From positions 186,001-250,000 of the forward strand of contig NZ_JAOANI010000014.1 in assembly GCF_025318105.1 (NCBI RefSeq): DNA of 64,000 bases, in the 5' to 3' direction. The notes beneath the pieces were generated by a model. The model did no database searches. It was not told where the DNA came from and worked only from the letters and a program-made list of their open reading frames with translations. This document shows, in pieces, positions 15,962-23,049 of the stretch. A program made the translations under genes and the position numbers. Every line of letters starts with the position of its first letter. Positions within the stretch are counted from its first letter, which is position 1. Source of the stretch: Venatoribacter pacificus. GTDB taxonomy: Bacteria > Pseudomonadota > Gammaproteobacteria > Pseudomonadales > Oceanobacteraceae.

Positions 15962-16828
15962 TCAGCCAACCAAATACTGCGCATGAAAACGCAGGTGATC
16001 ATCAATAAAACTGCTGATGAAATAGTAGCTGTGATCGTAGCCTTCATGGCGGCGCAAAGTCAGCGGATAGCCGCTGGCTTGGGCGGCGTCTTCCAGTGTT
16101 TCCGGATGCAGCTGGTTGCTTAAGAAATCATCGGCCAGACCCTGATCGACCAGTGCCGGCAGATGTTCACCTTGCGGGCTGTTGCGCATCAACTCGCTGC
16201 TGTCATAAGCCAGCCACTGCTCGCGGTCGTTGCCCAGATACGCGCTGAACGCTTTGATGCCCCAGGGGCAGCGGCTCGGGTTGCTGATCGGGCTGAACGC
16301 CGACACCGAGGTAAAACGCTGCGGATTTTTCAGCGCCAGCGTCAGAGCACCGTGCCCACCCATCGAGTGACCACTGATGGCGCGCTTGTCGCTGACCGGA
16401 AACAGCGCTTCGATTAAGGCCGGTAATTCCTGCAGGACATAATCTTCCATACGGTAGTGCGCGGCCCAGGGCGGCTGAGTTGCATTCAGATAAAAACCGG
16501 CTCCTAAACCCAGATCGTAAGCGCCCTGCGGATCGTCGGCCACGCCGTCGCCGCGCGGACTGGTGTCCGGTGCGACGATGGCAATGCCCAGCTCAGCGGC
16601 CAGGCGCTGGGCGCCGGCCTTCTGCATAAAGTTTTCATCGCTACAGGTCAGACCCGAGAGCCAGTAGAGTACCGGCACCGGGTTGTCGTTACTGGCCTGT
16701 GGCGGCAGAAAAATCGCAAAGCGCATGCTGCAGTTTAGCACCGCCGACTGATGCCGGTATTGCTTGTGCCAGCCACCAAAACTTTTGTTCTGGCTGAGGC
16801 GCTCAACATCGGTATTCACGTCCGTCAT
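15962..16828 (-). CDS. fghA: S-formylglutathione hydrolase
   Basis: Esterase-D type alpha/beta hydrolase of 288 aa that releases formate and glutathione in the glutathione-dependent formaldehyde route. The nucleophile is S155 in GHSMGGHGAL; the oxyanion region YWLSGLTCSDENF and the catalytic His near the C-terminus in RRHEGYDHSYYFISSF are intact. Length and start agree with the family. It begins 9 bp after the frmA stop, so both are expected on one mRNA; together they turn S-hydroxymethylglutathione to formate. It is the last gene of the unit before a terminator. Confidence 0.96.
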   Translation of the reverse strand: MTDVNTDVERLSQNKSFGGWHKQYRHQSAVLNCSMRFAIFLPPQASNDNPVPVLYWLSGLTCSDENFMQKAGAQRLAAELGIAIVAPDTSPRGDGVADDPQGAYDLGLGAGFYLNATQPPWAAHYRMEDYVLQELPALIEALFPVSDKRAISGHSMGGHGALTLALKNPQRFTSVSAFSPISNPSRCPWGIKAFSAYLGNDREQWLAYDSSELMRNSPQGEHLPALVDQGLADDFLSNQLHPETLEDAAQASGYPLTLRRHEGYDHSYYFISSFIDDHLRFHAQYLVG

Positions 16829-16837
16829 GACATCCCC

Positions 16838-17968
16838 TTACTGGTTGTAATGAATAACGCTGCGGATACTTTTGCCTTCGTGCATTAAATCGAAGGCGTC
16901 GTTAATGGCATCCAGACCCATGGTGTGAGTAATAAAATCACTCAATTTGAATTCGCCTTTTAAATAACGCTCAACGTAATCCGGCAGTTCGCTGCGGCCT
17001 TTCACACCACCAAAGGCGGTACCGCGCCAGACGCGGCCGGTAACCAGCTGGAACGGACGGGTGGAGATTTCCTGACCGGCACCGGCAACGCCGATAATCA
17101 CCGATTCGCCCCAGCCTTTGTGGCAGCATTCGAGGGCCGAGCGCATCACGTTAACGTTGCCGATGCATTCGAACGAGAAATCCACACCGCCGTCGGTCAT
17201 CTCGACGATCACATCCTGAATCGGCTTGTCGAAGTTTTTCGGATTTACACAGTCAGTTGCGCCCAGCTGTTTGGCCAGTTCGAATTTACTTTCGTTAATG
17301 TCGATAGCGATGATGCGCGAGGCTTTCGCCATGGCTGCACCAATCACCGCCGATAAACCAATACCACCCAGACCGAAAATGGCCACGGTATCGCCTTCTT
17401 TTACTTTGGCGGTGTTCATCACTGCGCCCATACCGGTGGTGACGCCACAGCCCAGCAGGCAGACTTCTTCCAGTGGTGCCGTCGGGTTGACCTTGGCCAG
17501 AGAGATTTCCGGCAGCACGGTGTACTCAGAAAAGGTTGAGCAACCCATGTAGTGATAAATGGTTTTGCCGTTTTGCGAGAAGCGGCTGGTGCCGTCCGGC
17601 ATCAGGCCTTTGCCCTGGGTGGCACGGATTTTCTGACACAGGTTGGTTTTACCCGACAGGCAGAACTTACATTCGCCACATTCCGGGGTGTACAGCGGAA
17701 TCACATGGTCGCCAACGGCAACACTGGTGACGCCTTCACCGATGGATTCCACAATACCGCCGCCTTCGTGGCCGAGAATGGCCGGGAAAATACCTTCAGG
17801 GTCTTCACCGGACAGGGTGAAGGCATCGGTATGGCAGACGCCGGTGGCAACGATGCGCACACGTACTTCACCAGCCTTGGGTGGCGCTACCTGAACTTCT
17901 TCGACGGATAACGGCTGGCCCGGGCCCCAGGCAATGGCGGCGCGGCAGGTAATGGTTTCTGCGGTCAT
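16838..17968 (-). CDS. frmA: S-(hydroxymethyl)glutathione dehydrogenase (class III alcohol dehydrogenase)
   Basis: NAD-dependent, zinc-containing enzyme of 376 aa that oxidises S-hydroxymethylglutathione to S-formylglutathione. Catalytic zinc ligands appear in VCHTDAF and GHEGGGIVES; the structural zinc lobe is PECGECKFCLSGKTNLC; the Rossmann motif is GLGGIGLSAVIG. The class III signature TRPFQLVTGRVWRGTAFGGVKGRS is present. The N-terminus MTAETITCRAAIAW is typical. It precedes fghA and faces a LysR-type regulator gene across 129 bp. Confidence 0.97.
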   Translation of the reverse strand: MTAETITCRAAIAWGPGQPLSVEEVQVAPPKAGEVRVRIVATGVCHTDAFTLSGEDPEGIFPAILGHEGGGIVESIGEGVTSVAVGDHVIPLYTPECGECKFCLSGKTNLCQKIRATQGKGLMPDGTSRFSQNGKTIYHYMGCSTFSEYTVLPEISLAKVNPTAPLEEVCLLGCGVTTGMGAVMNTAKVKEGDTVAIFGLGGIGLSAVIGAAMAKASRIIAIDINESKFELAKQLGATDCVNPKNFDKPIQDVIVEMTDGGVDFSFECIGNVNVMRSALECCHKGWGESVIIGVAGAGQEISTRPFQLVTGRVWRGTAFGGVKGRSELPDYVERYLKGEFKLSDFITHTMGLDAINDAFDLMHEGKSIRSVIHYNQ

Positions 17969-18097
17969 GGTGTATCTCCAACAGCAAAGGTGGTGGGTAA
18001 AAAATTCTGAACAGGCAGTGTAATCATTTCTGTTGGTGAGATAATCCCGCTGGTTATAAAATCACTTTTACATATTGGTAATAATCGGGCGAAAAAG

Positions 18098-18979
18098 ATG
18101 CAATCAATCCCCCAGTGGGAGGGAATCCGTGAGTTTGTGGCGGTGGCGGAATCCTGCAGTTTTACCGCAGCGGCGGTGCAGCTTGGGTTGTCTACCGCGC
18201 AGGTGAGCCGTCAGGTGCGGGCGCTGGAACAGCGGTTGGGCAGTGAGTTGCTGTTCCGTACCACGCGGCGGGTGGCGTTAACCGAACCGGGGCAGTTGTA
18301 TTATCAGCATTGTCGCCTGGTGCTTGACGGTCTGGCCGAGGCGGAGCTGGCACTCAGCAATCTGCAGGCCACGCCGCAGGGTAAGCTGCGCATCACTGCG
18401 CCGATGAGTTATGGCGAACGTCATATTGCGCCCTTGCTGAATGATTTTGCTCTGCAGTATCCGCAGATTCAGTTGCAGTATCTGCTTACTAACCAGAAGC
18501 TTGATCTGATTGATGGCGGTTATGACATGGCGGTGCGTCTCGGCAAGCTGGATGATGACCGGCTGGTGGCGCGTCGGCTGGCGTCGCGTGAGCAGTACAC
18601 CTGTGCCGCACCGGCTTATCTGGCGGCCCATGGCGAGCCGCATTCGCTGGCGGAACTGAAGCAGCATAATTGCCTGGCCGGCACCCTCGATTACTGGCGC
18701 TTTAAAGAACACGGCCGCGAACGGGTGGTGCACATCAGCGGCAGCCTCAGCGCCAACAGTGGTCCGGCGTTGCTGGACGCCGCCTTAAAAGGGATTGGTA
18801 TCGTGCAGCTGCCGGACTACTACGTGTTGCCGCACATTCAGCGCGCTGAATTGATCAGCCTGTTACCGGCCATCCGGCCGGTTAATGAAGGAATCTGGGC
18901 AATTTATCCGCAAAGTCGCCATCTCTCACCCAAGGTGCGTTTGTTAGCGGATTATCTGGAACAGAAGCTCAATGTATAA
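18098..18979 (+). CDS. LysR-type transcriptional regulator
   Basis: LTTR of 293 aa. The N-terminal winged helix (residues 10-68) reads FVAVAESCSFTAAAVQLGLSTAQVSRQVRALEQRLG, and the rest is a periplasmic-binding-protein-like effector domain. It resembles the group of LTTRs with EGIREFVAVAESCSFTAAA, common beside class III alcohol dehydrogenase genes. The divergent arrangement with frmA-fghA suggests that it controls them, in place of the FrmR repressor used by E. coli. The effector is not known. The 129-bp gap is AT-rich and could hold T-N11-A sites, but none stands out. Confidence 0.9.
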   Translation: MQSIPQWEGIREFVAVAESCSFTAAAVQLGLSTAQVSRQVRALEQRLGSELLFRTTRRVALTEPGQLYYQHCRLVLDGLAEAELALSNLQATPQGKLRITAPMSYGERHIAPLLNDFALQYPQIQLQYLLTNQKLDLIDGGYDMAVRLGKLDDDRLVARRLASREQYTCAAPAYLAAHGEPHSLAELKQHNCLAGTLDYWRFKEHGRERVVHISGSLSANSGPALLDAALKGIGIVQLPDYYVLPHIQRAELISLLPAIRPVNEGIWAIYPQSRHLSPKVRLLADYLEQKLNV

Positions 18980-19079
18980 AAAGCGAAGGCTTTGTTATCC
19001 CGCCGCAAGTCGGTGATGACTTAACCTGCATGAGTCCTTATAGTGCGCTTTTTTACGTCAGGCCTTAAGGCAGAATGCT

Positions 19080-19463
19080 ATGAGTTATCCCCTCAGTCCG
19101 AAAGAACATCAGGCCAGCCTGAAATTGTCGAACCATCAGCGCTATCAGCACTTTATTGACAAAGTCGTGGCGAACGGCGAAATCTGGAGTCTGGCCAACG
19201 ACGAAGGCTGGGTAACCCTGACCTCCGAAGGCGACAACTGTCTGCCCATCTGGCCCCATGCCGATTATGCCGCTGAGTGGGCAACCGGCGAGTGGGAAGA
19301 TTGCGCCCCCAAAGCCGTCGCGCTGGATGTCTGGCTGGAGCGCTGGACACCGGGCCTGAGCGCCGATGAAACCTATCTGGTGGTGTTCCCGAACCTGAAA
19401 GAAGAAGCGCTGCTGGTCGAGCCGAATGAGTTGGATGAAGCGCTGCGCGAGGCGATGGAGTAA
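19080..19463 (+). CDS. DUF2750 domain protein
   Basis: Small cytosolic protein of 127 aa. The patterns RYQHFIDKVVANGEIWSLANDEGWVTL and LPIWPHADYAAEWATGEWEDCAPKAVALDVWLERW are those of DUF2750, a family found in many proteobacteria without known function. No signal peptide or membrane segment. It stands in a 100-bp promoter region after the LysR gene and is followed by glutathione peroxidase on the same strand after 90 bp, so it may have its own promoter. Confidence 0.88.
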   Translation: MSYPLSPKEHQASLKLSNHQRYQHFIDKVVANGEIWSLANDEGWVTLTSEGDNCLPIWPHADYAAEWATGEWEDCAPKAVALDVWLERWTPGLSADETYLVVFPNLKEEALLVEPNELDEALREAME

Positions 19464-19553
19464 GCTCGCCGGTGTGTGCGTTCATTGCTTGTTGTATAGG
19501 TTTTGTATAGTGTTGGTGTTCTGTGACATCAACCCTTTCCTGCGGAGAGCACC

Positions 19554-20141
19554 ATGACTGTTATTCCCCTGCTTAAACGACTCGCCATGAGCGCTTTGCT
19601 GCTCAGCGTCAGCGCCTGCTCAACCCAGGCGGTTGCCATTGATCGCAGTGCTTTTACCACCACCGCTGAGGGCAATGCCTGTGCACCGATTTTTCAGCAT
19701 AAAATGAAAAAGCTGCACAGTTCCAAAACGCTGGATCTGTGTGAAGTGGTGCAGGGCAGACCGGTGCTGTTAATCAACACCGCCAGCCATTGCGGTTTCA
19801 CCAAGCAGTTTGGCGATCTGGAAGCCATTCATGAAAAATACAAAGACCGTGGTCTGGTGGTGATTGGCGTATCGTCAGATTCGTTTGATCAGGAAGCCAA
19901 GTCGGAAGAAGAAGCGGCGACCATTTGCTTCGAGAATTTTGGTGTCAGCTTTACCATGCTGGCGACCGTGCCGGTCAAAGGCGATAACGCTCATCCGCTG
20001 TTTAAAGAAGTAGCCCGCCAGGACACAGCACCGAAGTGGAATTTTTACAAATACCTGATTAACCGCGAGGGGCAGATCATCAGCTCCAACTCCAGTTTTA
20101 CCATTCCCGGTGATGACGATATTGAAGCGCTGCTGAAATAA
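19554..20141 (+). CDS. glutathione peroxidase, predicted lipoprotein
   Basis: Thiol peroxidase of the glutathione peroxidase family, 195 aa. The catalytic cysteine C80 in NTASHCGFT replaces selenocysteine. The family's glutamine/tryptophan/asparagine partners are suggested by the later WNFYKYLI motif. The N-terminus has a lipoprotein-type signal with lipobox VSAC (C22), so the protein is likely tethered in the periplasm rather than cytosolic, which is less common. An insert of about 35 aa after the lipobox includes C43 and C63. Reductant may be thioredoxin-like rather than glutathione in this Cys form. Confidence 0.9.
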   Translation: MTVIPLLKRLAMSALLLSVSACSTQAVAIDRSAFTTTAEGNACAPIFQHKMKKLHSSKTLDLCEVVQGRPVLLINTASHCGFTKQFGDLEAIHEKYKDRGLVVIGVSSDSFDQEAKSEEEAATICFENFGVSFTMLATVPVKGDNAHPLFKEVARQDTAPKWNFYKYLINREGQIISSNSSFTIPGDDDIEALLK

Positions 20142-20169
20142 GCAAAGTGTTCGGTATTATCGTGCTCTG

Positions 20170-20197
20170 AAAAAGCTGCCTATTCGGCAGCTTTTTT
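20170..20197. terminator. bidirectional rho-independent terminator
   Basis: AAAAAGCTGCC, TATTC, GGCAGCTTTTTT. It follows the peroxidase on the plus strand and overlaps the last codons of the convergent VF530-domain gene. Confidence 0.85.
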
Positions 20198-20752
20198 CGC
20201 TTTAGCCCAGGGATCAACCTTAGTGCCAGACGCCGGCTTATCGTGTTTATCGGTAGTTTCCTCACGTTGACTGCGCGCAGGCGGGCGCTGTTCAGAGCGG
20301 GCGGCAGGGCGCCCTGAGGACTGTTGTCCGGAACGCTGACTATGATGTTGGCCTGAACGCTGCGGACGTCCGCCACGGCCAAAGGCCGCGGTTTTTTCTG
20401 CCTGTTTGGCCCGCAAGCGCTCGGCGTCTTCCAGACTCAGTACCGCAGGTTCGCCCGGAGTCTGGTCGGCCGGAATTATGCGGTCACGCGGAGGCAGGGC
20501 AAATTGTTTACCCGAGGCTTTGGGCAGGCTTTTAAACTGATACAGATAAAAGGCTTCAACCTTTTCCCGCGCCCAGTCGGTTTTTTTCAGAAATTTTACG
20601 CTGGATTCAATGCTCGGCTTGGTTTTAAAGCAGTTGATATTCAGATACGCATGGAGGATTTCAAAGCCATAATGATCAACAAGTTCAATCAGCAGATTTT
20701 TTAAACTGACCCCGTGCAGCGGGTTGTTCTGGTAATTGACCTGATCGTTCAT
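20180..20752 (-). CDS. VF530 (DUF2132) DNA-binding-like domain with long disordered tail
   Basis: Protein of 190 aa. Residues 8-72, with NNPLHGVSLKNLLIELVDHYGFEIL, INCFKTKPSIESSVKFLKKTDWAREKVEAFYLY, match the VF530 family, small proteins thought to bind DNA on structural grounds. VF530 proteins are usually only about 75-90 aa; here a tail of more than 100 residues follows, very rich in R, Q, S, G, K and P, looking disordered and strongly basic. The tail is reminiscent of RNA- or DNA-binding IDR tails. No operon partner. Function is not known; nucleic-acid binding is an inference. Confidence 0.85.
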   Translation of the reverse strand: MNDQVNYQNNPLHGVSLKNLLIELVDHYGFEILHAYLNINCFKTKPSIESSVKFLKKTDWAREKVEAFYLYQFKSLPKASGKQFALPPRDRIIPADQTPGEPAVLSLEDAERLRAKQAEKTAAFGRGGRPQRSGQHHSQRSGQQSSGRPAARSEQRPPARSQREETTDKHDKPASGTKVDPWAKAKKAAE

Positions 20753-20917
20753 GGCGGTATCCGGTAGGAAGAATGAACGCTCTATTGTACGGCTTTAAGG
20801 CGGGTGATCCTATAGCGCTTTTGTAGCCGGGAGTAACGATTGCCGAAACAATACAGCACCAGCTTTTCTCTCCACAATCAGCGCTGCTAAACTCGGGGTT
20901 AATAACGGAGGTTATCG

Positions 20918-21397
20918 ATGACGCTGACTGAATTTCTGAGTGTTGATCCGCTGAGCTGGCCGGCAATTGCCGCCTGTTTGTTGTCAGGTACTATTGTAGG
21001 CCTTGAGCGCCAGCTGCGGGGCAAGCCGGTGGGTATCCGTACTTCATCGCTGATTGTGCTTGGCACCTATGTGTTTATTGCCTTATCTCAGGCGGTCACC
21101 ACCGATGCTACCGATGCCTCGCGTATTATTGGTCAGGTGGTAACCGGTGTAGGTTTTCTGGGGGCCGGGGTGATGCTGGCCAAAGATGGTATGGTACTTG
21201 GCGTTACGTCAGCCGCGACCATCTGGGCGCTGGCCGCGATTGGTATCTGTGTCGCGGTTGCCAGTCCGTTGGTGGGTATCAAACTGGCGTTGCTGGTGGT
21301 CGCGATTCTGGTGGGCGTCGATATTCTGGAAAACTATTCCAACATGCTGACCCGTGGTGTCCATGCCCGCTACAGTGCCTGGCGCCAGCGCCGCTGA
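20918..21397 (+). CDS. MgtC/SapB-family membrane protein
   Basis: Inner-membrane protein of 159 aa with about four to five helices. The signature GTIVGLERQLRGKPVGIRTSSLIVLGT and IIGQVVTGVGFLGAGVMLAKDGMVLGVTSAATIWALAAIG is that of the MgtC/SapB N-terminal domain. It lacks the C-terminal cytoplasmic ACT-like domain found in virulence MgtC, so it is the short form. No Mg-transport gene is adjacent. Family members inhibit F-type ATP synthase or aid survival at low Mg in some pathogens; the role here is unknown. The start has a GGAGG site. Confidence 0.9.
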   Translation: MTLTEFLSVDPLSWPAIAACLLSGTIVGLERQLRGKPVGIRTSSLIVLGTYVFIALSQAVTTDATDASRIIGQVVTGVGFLGAGVMLAKDGMVLGVTSAATIWALAAIGICVAVASPLVGIKLALLVVAILVGVDILENYSNMLTRGVHARYSAWRQRR

Positions 21398-21496
21398 TTT
21401 TTGTGGCTGTCTTTAGCGGCAGCCATTCTCCGACTTCCTTCCTTTTCCTCTCCGCCCTGTGCTACCTTGCGCCGCTTTTTTGCAGCGGGGGTTTTT

Positions 21497-22876
21497 ATGA
21501 TCTGTGGTTTTGACTATGGCACGTCCAATTGTGCTATCGGTGTGATGACAGAGGATCGTGTCAATCTGCTGCCGGTCGACGGCGAAAAAACCTTTATGCC
21601 ATCGGCGCTATATGCGCTGGGCCGTGAATTAATCTGCGAGCAGGTCGGTCTGGGGCTGCCTGCAGGCATGCTGCGTGATGATTTTCTGCTCAGCCGCAAA
21701 GTGCAGTTACAGCAGGCACTGCGTGCCCGCCGTGAGCTGGAGTTAAGCAACGATGAGCAGGTGATGTTTGTTGGTCATCAGGCCTTTGCTCATTATTTTG
21801 CCGATCCGGAAGAAGGCTATTTTGTTAAATCACCGAAATCCTTTTTAGGGGCCAGCGGTTTACGGCCGGAATTTGTGCATTTTTTTGAAGATATCGTCAC
21901 CGCCATGATGCAGACGGTAAAACAGCGTGCTGAGCATGCTTGCGGAAAAACGCTGACCCATACCGTTATTGGCCGGCCGGTGAATTTTCAGGGCTCACGC
22001 ATCAGCGATAACAGCGCCGAACAAAGTAACCAGCAGGCGCTGGCTATTTTAACCGCCGCAGCAAAACGCAGTGGCTTTCAGCAGGTTGAATTTTTATACG
22101 AGCCGATCGCTGCAGGTTTAAGTTTTGAACGCAATCTTACTGACAATAAAACCGTGCTGGTGGTCGATATCGGTGGTGGTACGTCTGACTGTGCCATGGT
22201 GCGCATGGGGCCGGATCACCGTGGGCGCAGCGAGCGCAAAGCGGATTTTCTTGGCCACAGTGGTGAGCGGGTCGGCGGTAACGATCTGGATATTCAGCTG
22301 GCGGGTAAACAGCTGATGCCACTGTTCGGCATGACCGCGCCATTAAAAAGCGGCAAGCCGATGCCTACCAAAACCTTCCTCGATGCCGTATGCACCAACG
22401 ATGTCGGCGCCCTTGGCCGTTTCAGCAGCCTCGAAACCGGACTCTACCTTGAACAATTACAACGTGATTGTTTACAGCCGGAACTCATTGCCCGGTTAAT
22501 CCGCCTGCGTGATAACAAGCAGAATCAGCAACTGGTACGCAGCGCAGAAAATGCAAAAATTGCCTTATCCGACAGCGATAACACTTGTGTAGTACTGGAT
22601 TATATTGAAGCCGGGCTGAATACCCATATTCAGCGCACGGAGCTTGAACAGGCCATTGAGCGTCCGCTGCAACGCATTATGGCGTTAATGCAGGAAGCGG
22701 TTGCTCAGGCCGGCGTGCAGCCGGATCTTATTTTTGTGACTGGCGGCAGTGCCCGTTCGCCGGTTATCCGCGAGGCTGTTGCCCGGGTATTTGGTGATAT
22801 TCCACTGCTGGACGGTGACCATTTTGGCAGTGTGGCGTCAGGTCTGACGGAGTGGGCGGAGAAAATTTACCGTTGA
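21497..22876 (+). CDS. yegD: Hsp70-family chaperone-like ATPase, YegD type
   Basis: Hsp70/actin-fold protein of 459 aa resembling E. coli YegD. Phosphate-binding loop 1 is GFDYGTSNCAIGV at residues 4-16; loop 2 is VVDIGGGTSDCAMV; the adenosine motif is FVTGGSARSPVI. The protein ends after the nucleotide-binding fold and has no DnaK-type substrate-binding domain, as expected for YegD. Start ATG 21497 gives the conserved MICGFDYGTSN; the open frame upstream is only a leader. No DnaJ or GrpE homologue is near. Clients are not known. Confidence 0.9.
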   Translation: MICGFDYGTSNCAIGVMTEDRVNLLPVDGEKTFMPSALYALGRELICEQVGLGLPAGMLRDDFLLSRKVQLQQALRARRELELSNDEQVMFVGHQAFAHYFADPEEGYFVKSPKSFLGASGLRPEFVHFFEDIVTAMMQTVKQRAEHACGKTLTHTVIGRPVNFQGSRISDNSAEQSNQQALAILTAAAKRSGFQQVEFLYEPIAAGLSFERNLTDNKTVLVVDIGGGTSDCAMVRMGPDHRGRSERKADFLGHSGERVGGNDLDIQLAGKQLMPLFGMTAPLKSGKPMPTKTFLDAVCTNDVGALGRFSSLETGLYLEQLQRDCLQPELIARLIRLRDNKQNQQLVRSAENAKIALSDSDNTCVVLDYIEAGLNTHIQRTELEQAIERPLQRIMALMQEAVAQAGVQPDLIFVTGGSARSPVIREAVARVFGDIPLLDGDHFGSVASGLTEWAEKIYR

Positions 22877-23049
22877 TTTCCGCCGGCTGACTGACCGCCG
22901 ACTGACCATCGATAGGGTGTCGCGGTGGTCAGTGTCAGGCGCTTGCCCGGCGTTTCATCCATTCTGGTTACATCTTTCAACCTTTTGGCTGGTATAGCTT
23001 GTATCAGTATTCGCTTATCGTCAGGAACTATTCTGATGAGTCCTGTGAT

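Noticed and set aside
20180..20752. ProQ/FinO-family RNA chaperone
   Set aside because: The tail composition is similar, but the N-terminal domain matches VF530 and not the FinO fold motifs.
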